Origin: Massilia agri
Lineage (GTDB): Bacteria > Pseudomonadota > Gammaproteobacteria > Burkholderiales > Burkholderiaceae_D
Direction of reading: 5' to 3'
DNA: 64,000 nt
Assembly: GCF_024753255.1 (NCBI RefSeq)
Contig: NZ_JANUHA010000002.1
Coordinates: 186,001-250,000 of the forward strand
Shown here: positions 36,282-45,052 of the stretch, piece by piece
How the letters are laid out: each line of letters starts with the position of its first letter
Position numbering within the stretch: position 1 is the stretch's first letter
Made by a program: the position numbers and the translations under genes
Notes under the pieces: generated by a model
Database searches by the model: none
The model's input: only the letters and a program-made list of their open reading frames with translations
Told to the model about the DNA's origin: nothing

Positions 36282-37562
36282 ATGAAGAAGAGTATCCTGG
36301 CCGCGCTGCTCGGCACCTGTTTCGCAACCTCGGCCTTCGCGCAGACCAGCGTGCAGATCTACGGTATCGCCGATGCCGGCGTGATGTGGCAGAAAGGCGG
36401 CCCGACCAAGATCTACAGCGGCGGCGCCGACGGCTCGCGCATCGGTTTCAAAGGCACCGAAGACCTCGGCAACGGCTACAAGGCGATCTTCAACCTGGAA
36501 GCCCGTGTCGAACTCGACACCGGCACCCAGCAGCCGACCCTGATGAACGACAATCCGGGCACCTACCTGCTGCGCGGCATGAATGGCATCCCGCAGGCCA
36601 TCCTCGATCGCCTGCAGACCACGATCCAGCCGCCGGGCGGCCCGGCCGTCAACCAGGAACGCGCGCTGTTCGACCGCACCGCGATGGTCGGCCTGATCAC
36701 CCCGGTCGGCGCCATCCTGCTGGGCCGCATGTACACCCCGGGCTATGAAGTCTTCAACAAGGCCGACACCTTCGAGTCGGGCACCGGCGGCACCTGGGGC
36801 CACATCACCGGCGGCACCGCGGGCTTCACCGCGCTGGGCGCCGACATCCGCTCGCAGGAAGCCATCCAGTACCGCATCGCGCTGCCGAACGGCATCGGCG
36901 CCTCGGTCATGTACGGCCCGAAAGGTTCGGGCTACCTGGGCCGCTACAACAAGTTCCGCGCCGGCGCCGTCACCTATACCGCCAACGGCTTCGACGTCGG
37001 CATCGGCTACAACCACGGCTACGACCAGCTGAACCGCCCAAGCCTGCGCACCACCACCGTGGGCGGCTCCTATGCTCCGAACGACACCTGGAAGTTCTTC
37101 GCCGGCTTCCACAGCCAGCGCAACAGCAACTCGGTGCTGATGGCCGACTACACCGCCGGCTGGAACCAGGCCGTGGTCCCGGTCCTGACCCAACAGGGCA
37201 TCCCGGCGGCCAACCAGAACTTCCTGCGCAACATCTTCCTCACCGCGCTGAGCAAGAACACCCAGCAGGACGCCAACAGCTACCAGGTCGGCGCGCACTA
37301 CAAGATCGGCAGCGGCCGCATCATGGCCCAGTACGCGCACCAGAACGACCGTACCGAAACCAACAGCGACGCCAACCTGTACGCGCTGGGCTACGACCAC
37401 TTCCTGTCGAAGCGCACCGACCTGTACACCGTCGTGTCCTTCATCAAGAACGATGGCCTGGCACAGTACTCGCCGGGTACCTCGGGCAACCCGGGCGGCT
37501 TCACCGAGACGCCGGGAGCAGACGGCCGCGCGCTGCAGATCGGCATCCGCCACCGCTTCTGA
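36282..37562 (+). CDS. Trimeric general porin (Burkholderiales type), second copy
   Basis: A 426-residue porin, about 77 residues longer than the upstream paralogue. The signal peptide ends ATSAFA, and the mature start QTSVQIYGIADAGVMW is shared. The hallmark GFKGTEDLGNGYKAIFNLE is present, and the C-terminal Phe is in GIRHRF. Extra length lies in loops, including a Pro/Asn segment near residues 85-125. A different loop set suggests different substrate preference from the first copy. GGAGA precedes the start. Confidence 0.92.
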   Translation: MKKSILAALLGTCFATSAFAQTSVQIYGIADAGVMWQKGGPTKIYSGGADGSRIGFKGTEDLGNGYKAIFNLEARVELDTGTQQPTLMNDNPGTYLLRGMNGIPQAILDRLQTTIQPPGGPAVNQERALFDRTAMVGLITPVGAILLGRMYTPGYEVFNKADTFESGTGGTWGHITGGTAGFTALGADIRSQEAIQYRIALPNGIGASVMYGPKGSGYLGRYNKFRAGAVTYTANGFDVGIGYNHGYDQLNRPSLRTTTVGGSYAPNDTWKFFAGFHSQRNSNSVLMADYTAGWNQAVVPVLTQQGIPAANQNFLRNIFLTALSKNTQQDANSYQVGAHYKIGSGRIMAQYAHQNDRTETNSDANLYALGYDHFLSKRTDLYTVVSFIKNDGLAQYSPGTSGNPGGFTETPGADGRALQIGIRHRF

Positions 37563-37583
37563 TCCGGCGAGGCCGGCCACACG

Positions 37584-37609
37584 AGACGCCCTGCGGGGCG
37601 TCTTTTTTT
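37584..37609 (+). terminator. Terminator after the second porin
   Basis: An 8 bp stem AGACGCCC/GGGCGTCT with a short TGCG loop is followed by seven T, 21 bases beyond the porin stop. Confidence 0.92.
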
Positions 37610-37691
37610 ATGTTCCCGGGTCGTAGCCCGATGCCGTGCGGCGGTCGGGTAAAATGACACTTTGATGTCCCTCCACTTCCATCGAGCATTC

Positions 37692-38357
37692 ATGACCACT
37701 GACGTACTCGACGCCAACGCCGTCGCCCAATACCTCATCGACCACCCGCAGTTCTTCGAAGAGCACGCCGGCCTGCTGGGCGAAGTCAAGCTGTCGAGCC
37801 CGCTGACCGGCCGCGCCGTGTCGCTGCAGGAACGCCAGATGGAAGTCATGCGCGACAAGTACCGCGTGCTAGAACTGCGCCTGGCCGAACTGACCCGCCG
37901 CGCCGAGGAAAACCACGCGATCGCCAACCGCTTCCATGCCTGGAACCAGGCCCTGCTCGCCTCGGAAGGCGGCGCCGCGATGGCGCGCGACCTGGTCGAT
38001 GCGCTGCGCACCGAATTCATGGTCCCGCAAGTCACCCTGCGCCTGTGGAACCTGGCCCCGGAATACGCCGGGACCTGGTTCACCGAGGGCGTGTCGGACG
38101 ACGCGCGCCTGTTCGCCGCCAGCCTGCGCGCGCCCTACTGCGGCCTGAACAACGACTTCGAGGCGGTGCGCTGGCTCGACGACCCGGCCTCGGTGCGTTC
38201 GACGGTCCTGATGCCGCTCGTGGCGGGCGGCAAGACCTTCGGCCTGCTGGTGCTGGGCGCCCCGAACGACGACCGCTTCACCGCGACGATGGCGACCGAC
38301 TTCCTGGTCCACATCGCCGCCACCGCCAGCACCGCGCTGGCGCCGCTGCGCGCCTGA
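37692..38357 (+). CDS. DUF484 (GAF-like) protein
   Basis: A 221-residue protein. The DUF484 N-terminal helix NAVAQYLIDHPQFFEEHAGL is followed by a coiled-coil region (QERQMEVMRDKYRVLELRLA) and a GAF-like C-terminal part (STVLMPLVAGGKTFGLLVLG). The family has no proven function but is a constant neighbour of xerC. Here xerC starts 2 bases after the stop. ATG 37692 was chosen over the upstream in-frame ATG because the family sequence begins right after it. Confidence 0.85.
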   Translation: MTTDVLDANAVAQYLIDHPQFFEEHAGLLGEVKLSSPLTGRAVSLQERQMEVMRDKYRVLELRLAELTRRAEENHAIANRFHAWNQALLASEGGAAMARDLVDALRTEFMVPQVTLRLWNLAPEYAGTWFTEGVSDDARLFAASLRAPYCGLNNDFEAVRWLDDPASVRSTVLMPLVAGGKTFGLLVLGAPNDDRFTATMATDFLVHIAATASTALAPLRA

Positions 38358-38359
38358 CC

Positions 38360-39301
38360 ATGCCTGGTGCGGACAGCCGGGACGACTGGCCGGCGCGCTA
38401 CCTCGGCGAGCTGGCGACCCAGCGCCAGCTGTCGCCGCACACCGTCGCCGCCTACCGGCGGGACCTGGAGGAGCTGGCCCGACTTGCCGGCCACGCCGAC
38501 TGGTCGCGACTGTCCCACCACGATATCCGCCGCTTCGCGGCCAAGCTGCACGCCAGCGGCCAGTCGGCGCGTTCGATCGCGCGCAAGCTGTCCGGCTGGC
38601 GCGGCTTCTATGAATGGCTGTCGCGGCAGATAGCGCTGGCGGCCAACCCGGTCGATGGCGTGCGCGCCCCGCGCCGGCCCAAGACCCTGCCGAAGGCCCT
38701 GTCGGTCGACGACGCGGTGCAGCTGATGGAAGCGAACCGCCACGGCCATCCGGAGCCGGCCGAACTGTGCGACCGCGCCATGTTCGAGCTGCTGTATTCA
38801 AGCGGCCTGCGGGTCTCGGAACTCACCGGCCTCGACATGGTCTATACCGAAGGCGGCAATGGTGTTCCCGCCTCGCTCGGCTGGCTCGATGCCCAGGCCG
38901 GCGAAGTCGTGGTCACAGGCAAGGGCGGCAAGATGCGGCGGGTGCCCGTCGGCGGCCCGGCGCGCGACGCCTTGCAGGCCTGGCTGGCCGTGCGGCCTGC
39001 CGCGCGCGATGGCAGCGCCGCGCTTTTCCTGTCGGCGCGCGGCGTGCGCATCACGCCGCGGGTGGTGCAGGCGCGGCTGAAAGCCCATGCCTTGCGCGCG
39101 GGCACGCTGGTGCATGTGCATCCGCACGTCCTGCGCCACTCCTTCGCCTCGCACGTGCTGCAGTCCTCGGGCGATCTGCGCGCGGTGCAGGAGCTGCTCG
39201 GCCATGCCAGCATCACCTCGACCCAGGTGTATACGGCGCTCGACTTCCAGCACCTGGCCGCGGTGTACGACAAGGCCCATCCGCGCGCAAAGAGCAAATA
39301 G
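38360..39301 (+). CDS. xerC: Tyrosine recombinase XerC
   Basis: A 313-residue recombinase that, with XerD, resolves chromosome dimers at dif. The N-terminal SAM-like core-binding domain (LSPHTVAAYRRDLEEL) precedes the catalytic domain. The full set is visible: Arg in SGLRVSEL, Lys in VTGKGGKMRRVP, His-x-x-Arg in HPHVLRHSFASH, His in LLGHASITSTQ and nucleophile Tyr in QVYTAL. It is tightly coupled to the DUF484 gene. It is not associated with an integron or phage, so it is the housekeeping copy. Confidence 0.93.
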   Translation: MPGADSRDDWPARYLGELATQRQLSPHTVAAYRRDLEELARLAGHADWSRLSHHDIRRFAAKLHASGQSARSIARKLSGWRGFYEWLSRQIALAANPVDGVRAPRRPKTLPKALSVDDAVQLMEANRHGHPEPAELCDRAMFELLYSSGLRVSELTGLDMVYTEGGNGVPASLGWLDAQAGEVVVTGKGGKMRRVPVGGPARDALQAWLAVRPAARDGSAALFLSARGVRITPRVVQARLKAHALRAGTLVHVHPHVLRHSFASHVLQSSGDLRAVQELLGHASITSTQVYTALDFQHLAAVYDKAHPRAKSK

Positions 39302-39450
39302 CCAAAAAGGCGAAATCGGTGAAGGGAGTCCGCCACACCGGATTGAAGTGCGTCAAGACACTGCACGGTTGATGGTGGTGTTGAAAGAAATCCGGCATAA
39401 TCCCCCGATTCTCCGGCCCCAGCACGGGCCCAACCGGACGCACAGCGAAT

Positions 39451-40518
39451 ATGGAACCCATCCCGAGCACCATCCTGACCGGCTTCCTCGGCGCAGGCAA
39501 GACCACCCTTCTCAACCGCATCCTGCACGAGGAGCACGGCCTGCGCATCGCCGTCATCGAGAACGAATTTGGCCAGGAAAACATCGACAACGAGATCCTG
39601 GTGCGCGACACCGGCGAGCAGATCGTCGAGATGAACAATGGCTGCATCTGCTGCACCGTGCGCGGCGACCTGATCGTGGCGCTGAACAACCTGGCGCAGA
39701 AGCGCGCCGCCGGCGAAATCGCCTTCGACCGCGTGGTGATCGAGACCACCGGCCTGGCCAACCCCGGCCCGGTGGCCCAGACCTTCTTCGTGGACGAGGA
39801 AGTGGGCGCTAACTACATGCTCGACGCCGTGGTGACCGTGGTCGACGCGCGCCACGCCATGATGCAGCTGGACCAGCACGAGGAAGCCCAGCGCCAGGTG
39901 GGCTTCGCCGACAAGATCCTGCTCTCGAAGACCGACCTGGTCGACGCCGCCGCGGTCGAGGCATTGAAGACGCGCCTGCACCGCATCAATCCGCGCGCCC
40001 CGATCGCCACGAGCGACTTCGGCCGCGCGCCGATCTCGGACGTGCTGGACCTGCGCGGCTTCAACCTGAACGACAAGCTGGAGATCGATCCGGACTTCCT
40101 GCGCGCCGACGAGCACGATCACGCGCACGACCACGATCATGAACACGGCGAGCACTGCGGCCACGACCACGCCCACGGCGAAGCCTGCAGCCACCACGAC
40201 CATCACCATAGCCACCACACCGACGACATCGCCGCCTTCGTGTTCAAGAGCGAACGCGCCTTCGATCCGGAGCGCCTCGACCAGTTCCTGGGCAGCATGG
40301 TGCAGGTCTTCGGCCCGCAGATGCTGCGCTACAAGGGTGTGCTGTCGATGGCGGGCGCCGACCGCAAGGTCGTGTTCCAAGGCGTGCATCAAATCATGGG
40401 CAGCGACCTGGGCGCAAAGTGGATCGACGGCGAACCTCGCGCCAGTAAAATGGTCTTTATTGGTAAAAATTTACCAAAAGACGTATTTATCGCCGGACTC
40501 GAACAGTGTTTGGTATAA
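39451..40518 (+). CDS. COG0523 (CobW/G3E) GTPase with His-rich metal-binding loop
   Basis: A 355-residue metallochaperone-type GTPase. The Walker A loop is GFLGAGKTTL (11-20). The metal-binding CxCC motif is CICC at 65-68, and LSKTDL gives base specificity. Residues 222-256 are an extremely His/Asp-rich loop (starting EHDHAHDHDHEHGEHCGHDH), expected to bind several zinc or other metal ions. The C-terminal CobW domain is complete. It lies upstream of dksA. It probably delivers a divalent metal, most likely zinc, to a client protein. Confidence 0.9.
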   Translation: MEPIPSTILTGFLGAGKTTLLNRILHEEHGLRIAVIENEFGQENIDNEILVRDTGEQIVEMNNGCICCTVRGDLIVALNNLAQKRAAGEIAFDRVVIETTGLANPGPVAQTFFVDEEVGANYMLDAVVTVVDARHAMMQLDQHEEAQRQVGFADKILLSKTDLVDAAAVEALKTRLHRINPRAPIATSDFGRAPISDVLDLRGFNLNDKLEIDPDFLRADEHDHAHDHDHEHGEHCGHDHAHGEACSHHDHHHSHHTDDIAAFVFKSERAFDPERLDQFLGSMVQVFGPQMLRYKGVLSMAGADRKVVFQGVHQIMGSDLGAKWIDGEPRASKMVFIGKNLPKDVFIAGLEQCLV

Positions 40519-40751
40519 ACTACATCAGTTTTACGGGCACGCCCGGGCTCGTTTGACGGCCTGCCACGGAGTTGGCGGGACGGGCGGCGGCAGCAGCCGC
40601 ATCCGGGCAACCCCATCTCGTCCAGGGTGGGGAGCAGGCAGTGAAGGACGGCGGTCGCCGTCCGGGCAGCAGCTCTCGCACGCACCTGTTGCAAAAGTGC
40701 TATTGCCGAGTTAGCTGCTAAAATGAAAACCTCTGTCGTATCGAAGGCATC

Positions 40752-41204
40752 ATGACTAAAACAACGAAACCGAATACCGCCGCGCAGCTCGAAGAACGCC
40801 TTCTGACGGAAGAAGAAATTCGGGCGATGAGCGACGACGACTACATGAATCCGGCCCAGCTGGCGTTCTTCCGTAACCGCCTGCAGGAGCTCGAGAAGGA
40901 ACTGTTGAAGAACGCCGGCGAAACCACCGAGCACCTGCGCGAAACCGTGCTGGTCCCGGACCCGGCCGACCGCGCCACCATCGAAGAAGAACACGCGCTG
41001 GAACTGCGCACCCGCGACCGCGAGCGCAAGCTGCTCAAGAAGGTCCAGCAGTCGCTTGCCGCCATCGAGGCCGGCGAGTACGGCTGGTGCGAGGAAACCG
41101 GCGAACCGATCGGCATCCCGCGCCTGATCGCCCGTCCGACCGCGACCCTGTCGCTGGAAGCCCAGCAACGCCGCGAACTGAAGCAGAAGCTGTACGGCGA
41201 CTGA
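40752..41204 (+). CDS. dksA: RNA polymerase-binding factor DksA, zinc-finger cysteines mostly absent
   Basis: A 150-residue transcription factor that enters the RNA polymerase secondary channel and acts with ppGpp. The coiled-coil tip keeps the acidic DPADRA (Asp70, Asp73). The C-terminal globule has Cys113-x2-Thr116 and Ser134-x2-Ala137 where E. coli DksA has four zinc-binding Cys, so it should not need zinc in the usual way. This form resembles P. aeruginosa DksA2. A strong terminator follows. The neighbouring COG0523 GTPase suggests zinc economy. Confidence 0.93.
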   Translation: MTKTTKPNTAAQLEERLLTEEEIRAMSDDDYMNPAQLAFFRNRLQELEKELLKNAGETTEHLRETVLVPDPADRATIEEEHALELRTRDRERKLLKKVQQSLAAIEAGEYGWCEETGEPIGIPRLIARPTATLSLEAQQRRELKQKLYGD

Positions 41205-41221
41205 TTCCGGTCTGCTCCACG

Positions 41222-41254
41222 AAAAGGCATGCGTCCCAAACGCATGCCTTTTTT
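41222..41254 (+). terminator. Terminator of dksA
   Basis: A 13 bp perfect stem (41222-41234 with 41240-41252) and CCCAA loop continue into TT. The arms read AAAAGGCATGCGT and complement. It is 17 bases beyond dksA. Confidence 0.93.
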
Positions 41255-41460
41255 GTTTCCTACTGCCACAATCCTCAAGTCGATGTTTCGCGTGCTTTAC
41301 GTGTTTTTACGTGCCAACCATGCATACCTTTTTATTTCCCATCGGATACACTAGTGCATGCATGCCGGGCGCCGCATGGCGCAGGCGTGCGCGCAGGACG
41401 CATCCAGCGCAGCCGTGCTACCGTTCTGCACGCTGACTCCTTCATCCTCTACTATCGACC

Positions 41461-42753
41461 ATGGGGCTGTTCTCCTTCCTGAAGAAAAAGAACGACGCGC
41501 CGGCCGACGACATCCTCGTCATGCCGGACTCGCGCCTGCGCGCGGGCGAGCCCTCGCGCCTCGACAGTGAAGCAGAGCGCGAACGCCAGCGCGCCATCGC
41601 ACGCGCCACCGCCGCCAAGATCGACGAGATCGAGCTGGCCATGGCCTCCGACATCTTCGACGACGAGCCGGCCTGGGGCAGCGCGCGCCGTCCCGCGGCC
41701 GCGAATGCGCCCGTCATGTCCCCGCCCGAGCCGGAAGAAGCGCTCGAGGCCCCCGTCCCGCCCGCCAGCGCGCCGGCGGTCGAGGAAAGCGCCATCCTGT
41801 ATGCCAATGGCCAGGCCGCAGCCGCGGAAAGCCTGCTGCGCGACAGCCTGCAGGACTTCGGCCGCGGCGAGCGCCTGCCCTGGTGGATGCTGTTCGACCT
41901 CTACCAGGCCACCGGGCGTGAAGCGGACTTCGAAAGCCTCGCGATCGACTACGCCAGCCATTTCGAAACCTCGCCGCCGGCCTGGCAACCCCTGCTGCCG
42001 GTCGAGGCGCCTGCCCTTGGCGCCGGCGTCGCCGCCAGCGAGGCCTTCGGCGCCGTGCTCGACAGCGGCGCCGCACCGCGCCTGCAGCGCCTGCTCGCTT
42101 CCAGCGCGCCCCTCGTCCGGATCGACCTGGGCGCCGTGCGCAGCGTCACACCGGAGGGCTGCGCCGGCCTGCTGTCCGCCCTGCAGGCGCTGCGCAAGGA
42201 AGGACGCGAGCTTGTGCTGGCCGGCGCCGACACCCTCCTCGGCGCGCTGCGCCCGATGCTGGTCGTGGGCGACCGCAGCGCCGGCGAAGCGCCCTGGCTG
42301 CTGCTGCTCGAACTGCTGCTGCTCTCGAACCGCGAGAAGGATTTCGAAGAGTCGGCGATGGATTACTGCGTCACCTTCGAAGTCTCGCCGCCCTCCTTCG
42401 AGACGCCCAGGCGCGTCAGCACCGCCGCGCCGGCCCCGGTGAAGGGCGACCGCTTCCTGCTGCCGCCGGTGGCGGGCGGCCCCAGCGCCGCGCTGCTGGA
42501 CGCGGTCGACGCCTATGCCGAGGGACGCGAACTGCTGGTGCTGGACTGCTCGCGCCTGGCGCGCATGGATTACGCTTGCGCGACCGCCCTGCAGTCGCGC
42601 CTGCATGCGCATGCCGCCCAGGGGCGCGACATCGAGCTGCGCGAATTGAACCACCTCGTCGCAGCCCTGCTGCGGCTGCTCGGCTTCGCCCAGGACGGCG
42701 CAGCGGGCGACGTCAAAACCGGCGCCATCCGCCTGTATCCGCACCGCTACTGA
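41461..42753 (+). CDS. STAS-domain protein with internally duplicated module
   Basis: A 430-residue cytosolic protein. After a basic/acidic N-terminal linker (1-110) there are two copies of one module. Residues 141-173 (WWMLFDLYQATGREADFE and on) and 279-311 (WLLLLELLLLSNREKDFE and on) are similar helical segments ending FE-SPP. Each is followed by a STAS-like alpha/beta region (about 200-270 and 340-420). The helical segment resembles TPR-like units of FimV-type proteins. STAS domains usually bind partners in regulatory switches; no kinase or sigma factor is adjacent. It lies between dksA and hslV. Function is unknown. Confidence 0.75.
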   Translation: MGLFSFLKKKNDAPADDILVMPDSRLRAGEPSRLDSEAERERQRAIARATAAKIDEIELAMASDIFDDEPAWGSARRPAAANAPVMSPPEPEEALEAPVPPASAPAVEESAILYANGQAAAAESLLRDSLQDFGRGERLPWWMLFDLYQATGREADFESLAIDYASHFETSPPAWQPLLPVEAPALGAGVAASEAFGAVLDSGAAPRLQRLLASSAPLVRIDLGAVRSVTPEGCAGLLSALQALRKEGRELVLAGADTLLGALRPMLVVGDRSAGEAPWLLLLELLLLSNREKDFEESAMDYCVTFEVSPPSFETPRRVSTAAPAPVKGDRFLLPPVAGGPSAALLDAVDAYAEGRELLVLDCSRLARMDYACATALQSRLHAHAAQGRDIELRELNHLVAALLRLLGFAQDGAAGDVKTGAIRLYPHRY

Positions 42754-42812
42754 GTCTTTCCCGGCCCCACACCGGTCGTTTTGCCAGCTCGACAGTTTTT
42801 GAAGTCGGCCGT

Positions 42813-42840
42813 CTTGCAATCCGGTCCATGCGCCCCATCT
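42813..42840 (+). promoter_or_regulatory. Sigma-32 heat-shock promoter of hslVU
   Basis: CTTGCAA (42813-42819), a 13-base spacer and CCCCATCT (42833-42840) fit the sigma-32 pattern CTTGAAA...CCCATNT closely. It ends 30 bases ahead of the hslV ATG. HslVU is a classical heat-shock operon, so position and gene agree. Confidence 0.78.
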
Positions 42841-42870
42841 GCGGGTGGCTAGACAACCACGAGGCTTAAT

Positions 42871-43407
42871 ATGGAACAATTTCACGGCACCACCATCGTC
42901 AGCGTGAGGCGCGGCGAGCAAGTCGCGCTGGGCGGCGATGGCCAGGTCACGCTGGGCAACGTCGTCATGAAAGGCTCGGCGCGCAAGGTGCGCAAGCTGT
43001 ACCAGGGCAAGGTCCTGTGCGGATTCGCCGGCGCCACCGCCGACGCCTTTACCCTGCTCGACCGCTTCGAAGCCAAGCTGGAAAAACACCAGGGCAACCT
43101 GCTGCGCGCCTCGGTCGAACTGGCCAAGGACTGGCGCACCGACCGCATGCTGAGCAAGCTCGAGGCCATGCTGCTGGTCGCCGACCGCGAATCGACCCTG
43201 ATCATCACCGGCAACGGCGACGTGCTGGAACCCGAGGACGGCCTCGGCGCCATCGGCTCGGGCGGCGTGTACGCCCATTCGGCCGCCAAGGCCCTGTACG
43301 AGAACACGGAGATGGCGCCGGCGGAGATCGTGAAAAAATCGCTCACCATCGCCGGCGAGCTGTGCATCTACACCAACCTGAACCACATCATCGAGACCCT
43401 GGAATGA
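42871..43407 (+). CDS. hslV: ATP-dependent protease peptidase subunit HslV
   Basis: A 178-residue threonine protease that forms double hexamers with HslU. The N-terminal propeptide is MEQFHG; Thr7 of the following TTIVSVRR becomes the catalytic N-terminal nucleophile. [10 protein letters not shown] and [12 protein letters not shown] are conserved proteasome-beta segments, and [17 protein letters not shown] is the sodium/substrate-binding region. Its TGA overlaps the hslU ATG. A sigma-32 type promoter lies directly upstream. Confidence 0.97.
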   Translation: MEQFHGTTIVSVRRGEQVALGGDGQVTLGNVVMKGSARKVRKLYQGKVLCGFAGATADAFTLLDRFEAKLEKHQGNLLRASVELAKDWRTDRMLSKLEAMLLVADRESTLIITGNGDVLEPEDGLGAIGSGGVYAHSAAKALYENTEMAPAEIVKKSLTIAGELCIYTNLNHIIETLE

Positions 43408-44756
43408 ACTCGTCCCCCATCATGAACATGACGCCGCCCGAGATCGTCTCGGAGCTGGACAAGCACGTGGTCGGCCAGGGCAAGGCCAAGCGCGCGGTCG
43501 CGATCGCGCTGCGCAACCGCTGGCGCCGCCAGCAGGTACAGGAACCGCTGCGCCACGAGATCACCCCGAAGAACATCCTCATGATCGGCCCGACCGGCGT
43601 CGGCAAGACCGAGATCGCGCGCCGCCTGGCCAAGCTGGCCGACGCGCCCTTCATCAAGATCGAAGCGACCAAGTTCACCGAGGTCGGCTATGTCGGCCGC
43701 GACGTCGACACCATCATCCGCGACCTGATCGACATCGGCGTCAAGCAGACCCGCTTGAGCGAGCAGAAAAAGGTGCGCCAGCGCGCCGAGGACGCGGCCG
43801 AAGACCGCATCATCGACATCCTGGTGCCGCCGGCGCGTGACTTCGGCTTCAATGTGAGCAACGGCGACAGCAAGGAGGGCGACGCCACCCGCCAGACCTT
43901 CAGGAAGCGCCTGCGCGAAGGCTCGCTCGACGACCGCGAGATCGAGATCGACGTGGCCGAGCCCACGCCGCAGATGGAAATCATGGCGCCGCCGGGCATG
44001 GAAGAAATGACCGAGCAGATCAAGTCGATGTTCGCCGGCGTCGGCAATGCGCGCAAGAAGCCGCGCAAGCTGAAGATCAAGGATGCGATGAAGCTGCTGG
44101 TGGACGAAGAGGCCGCCAAGCTCGTCAACGAAGACGAGCTGAAGCAGAAGGCCATCGCCAACGTCGAACAGAACGGCATCGTGTTCCTGGACGAGATCGA
44201 CAAGATCGCCACCCGTTCCGAGCACGGCGGCGCCGACGTCTCGCGCGCCGGCGTGCAGCGCGACCTGCTGCCGCTGGTCGAGGGCACGACGGTGAACACC
44301 AAGTACGGCATGATCAAGACCGACCACATCCTGTTCATCGCCTCGGGCGCCTTCCACCTGTCGAAGCCGTCGGACCTGATCCCGGAACTGCAGGGCCGCT
44401 TCCCGATCCGCGTCGAGCTGGAATCGCTGTCGATCGAGGATTTCAAGAGCATCCTGACCTCGACCGACGCCAGCCTGACCAAGCAGTACGAGGCCCTGCT
44501 CGCGACCGAGGGCGTGAAGGTCGATTTCACGGATGAAGGCATCCACCGCCTGGCCGAGATCGCCTTCTCCGTCAACGAGCGCACCGAGAACATCGGCGCA
44601 CGCCGCCTGTACACGGTGATGGAAAAGCTGCTCGAGGAAGTCTCGTTCACGGCCGGCGCCGCGGGCGAGCAGGTGGTCACGATCGACGCGGCCTACGTCA
44701 ACGGGCGCCTGGACGCGCTGTCGGTCAACGAAGACCTGTCCAGGTACGTCCTGTAA
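43404..44756 (+). CDS. hslU: ATP-dependent protease ATPase subunit HslU
   Basis: A 450-residue AAA+ unfoldase. Walker A is GPTGVGKT at 62-69 and Walker B is [11 protein letters not shown]. The pore segment is [10 protein letters not shown]. The intermediate (I) domain is present, and the C-terminal LSRYVL tail docks into HslV. It unfolds substrates for HslV. A 4-base overlap couples it with hslV. Start [10 protein letters not shown] was chosen for that overlap; the second Met at residue 7 or third at 9 are alternatives. Confidence 0.97.
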   Translation: MNSSPIMNMTPPEIVSELDKHVVGQGKAKRAVAIALRNRWRRQQVQEPLRHEITPKNILMIGPTGVGKTEIARRLAKLADAPFIKIEATKFTEVGYVGRDVDTIIRDLIDIGVKQTRLSEQKKVRQRAEDAAEDRIIDILVPPARDFGFNVSNGDSKEGDATRQTFRKRLREGSLDDREIEIDVAEPTPQMEIMAPPGMEEMTEQIKSMFAGVGNARKKPRKLKIKDAMKLLVDEEAAKLVNEDELKQKAIANVEQNGIVFLDEIDKIATRSEHGGADVSRAGVQRDLLPLVEGTTVNTKYGMIKTDHILFIASGAFHLSKPSDLIPELQGRFPIRVELESLSIEDFKSILTSTDASLTKQYEALLATEGVKVDFTDEGIHRLAEIAFSVNERTENIGARRLYTVMEKLLEEVSFTAGAAGEQVVTIDAAYVNGRLDALSVNEDLSRYVL

Positions 44757-44785
44757 TCGCGTTTATTCATTCAAAGGAGAAGCGC

Positions 44786-44989
44786 ATGGCGAACAAGGCA
44801 CTGGCGACGCGGCAGAAGATGCGGCTGCGCGTGGAGCCGTCGCAGCAATTCGGCAAGCCGCGCAACCCGATCGCCGCGCTGGCCAAGGCCAGGTCCGCCG
44901 GGCCGCACGCCAAGCCGCTCTCGAGCGAGCGGCAGGAGGCCAAGCGCATGCTGAAGAAGGCCAAGCTGGTCGCGGACGACGACGAGTAA
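44786..44989 (+). CDS. Small basic protein of unknown function
   Basis: A 67-residue Lys/Arg/Ala-rich protein with no signal peptide or membrane segment; the C-terminus is acidic (VADDDE). AAAGGAG stands 6 bases ahead of its ATG and a good terminator follows, so the frame is very likely expressed. It lies 29 bases after hslU and could be part of the heat-shock operon. The composition suggests nucleic-acid or ribosome binding, but no family is recognised. Confidence 0.65.
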   Translation: MANKALATRQKMRLRVEPSQQFGKPRNPIAALAKARSAGPHAKPLSSERQEAKRMLKKAKLVADDDE

Positions 44990-45015
44990 GCCGCACTTTC
45001 CTGAAGAATCCCCTT

Positions 45016-45046
45016 GGCGGACCGCGCGAGCGTGTCCGCCTTTTTT
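45016..45046 (+). terminator. Terminator after the small basic protein
   Basis: Stem GGCGGAC/GTCCGCC (45016-45022 with 45034-45040) is followed by TTTTTT. It ends the hslVU transcription unit and lies just before the repeat at 45053. Confidence 0.85.
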
Positions 45047-45052
45047 GCTTTT

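Noticed and set aside
38360-39301. Integrase of a mobile island
   Set aside because: Housekeeping XerC features and linkage to the DUF484 gene; no attachment repeats or cargo genes.
40139-40260. His/Asp-codon repeat run that looks like a short tandem repeat
   Set aside because: It is the coding sequence of the metal-binding loop of the COG0523 GTPase, not an independent repeat.
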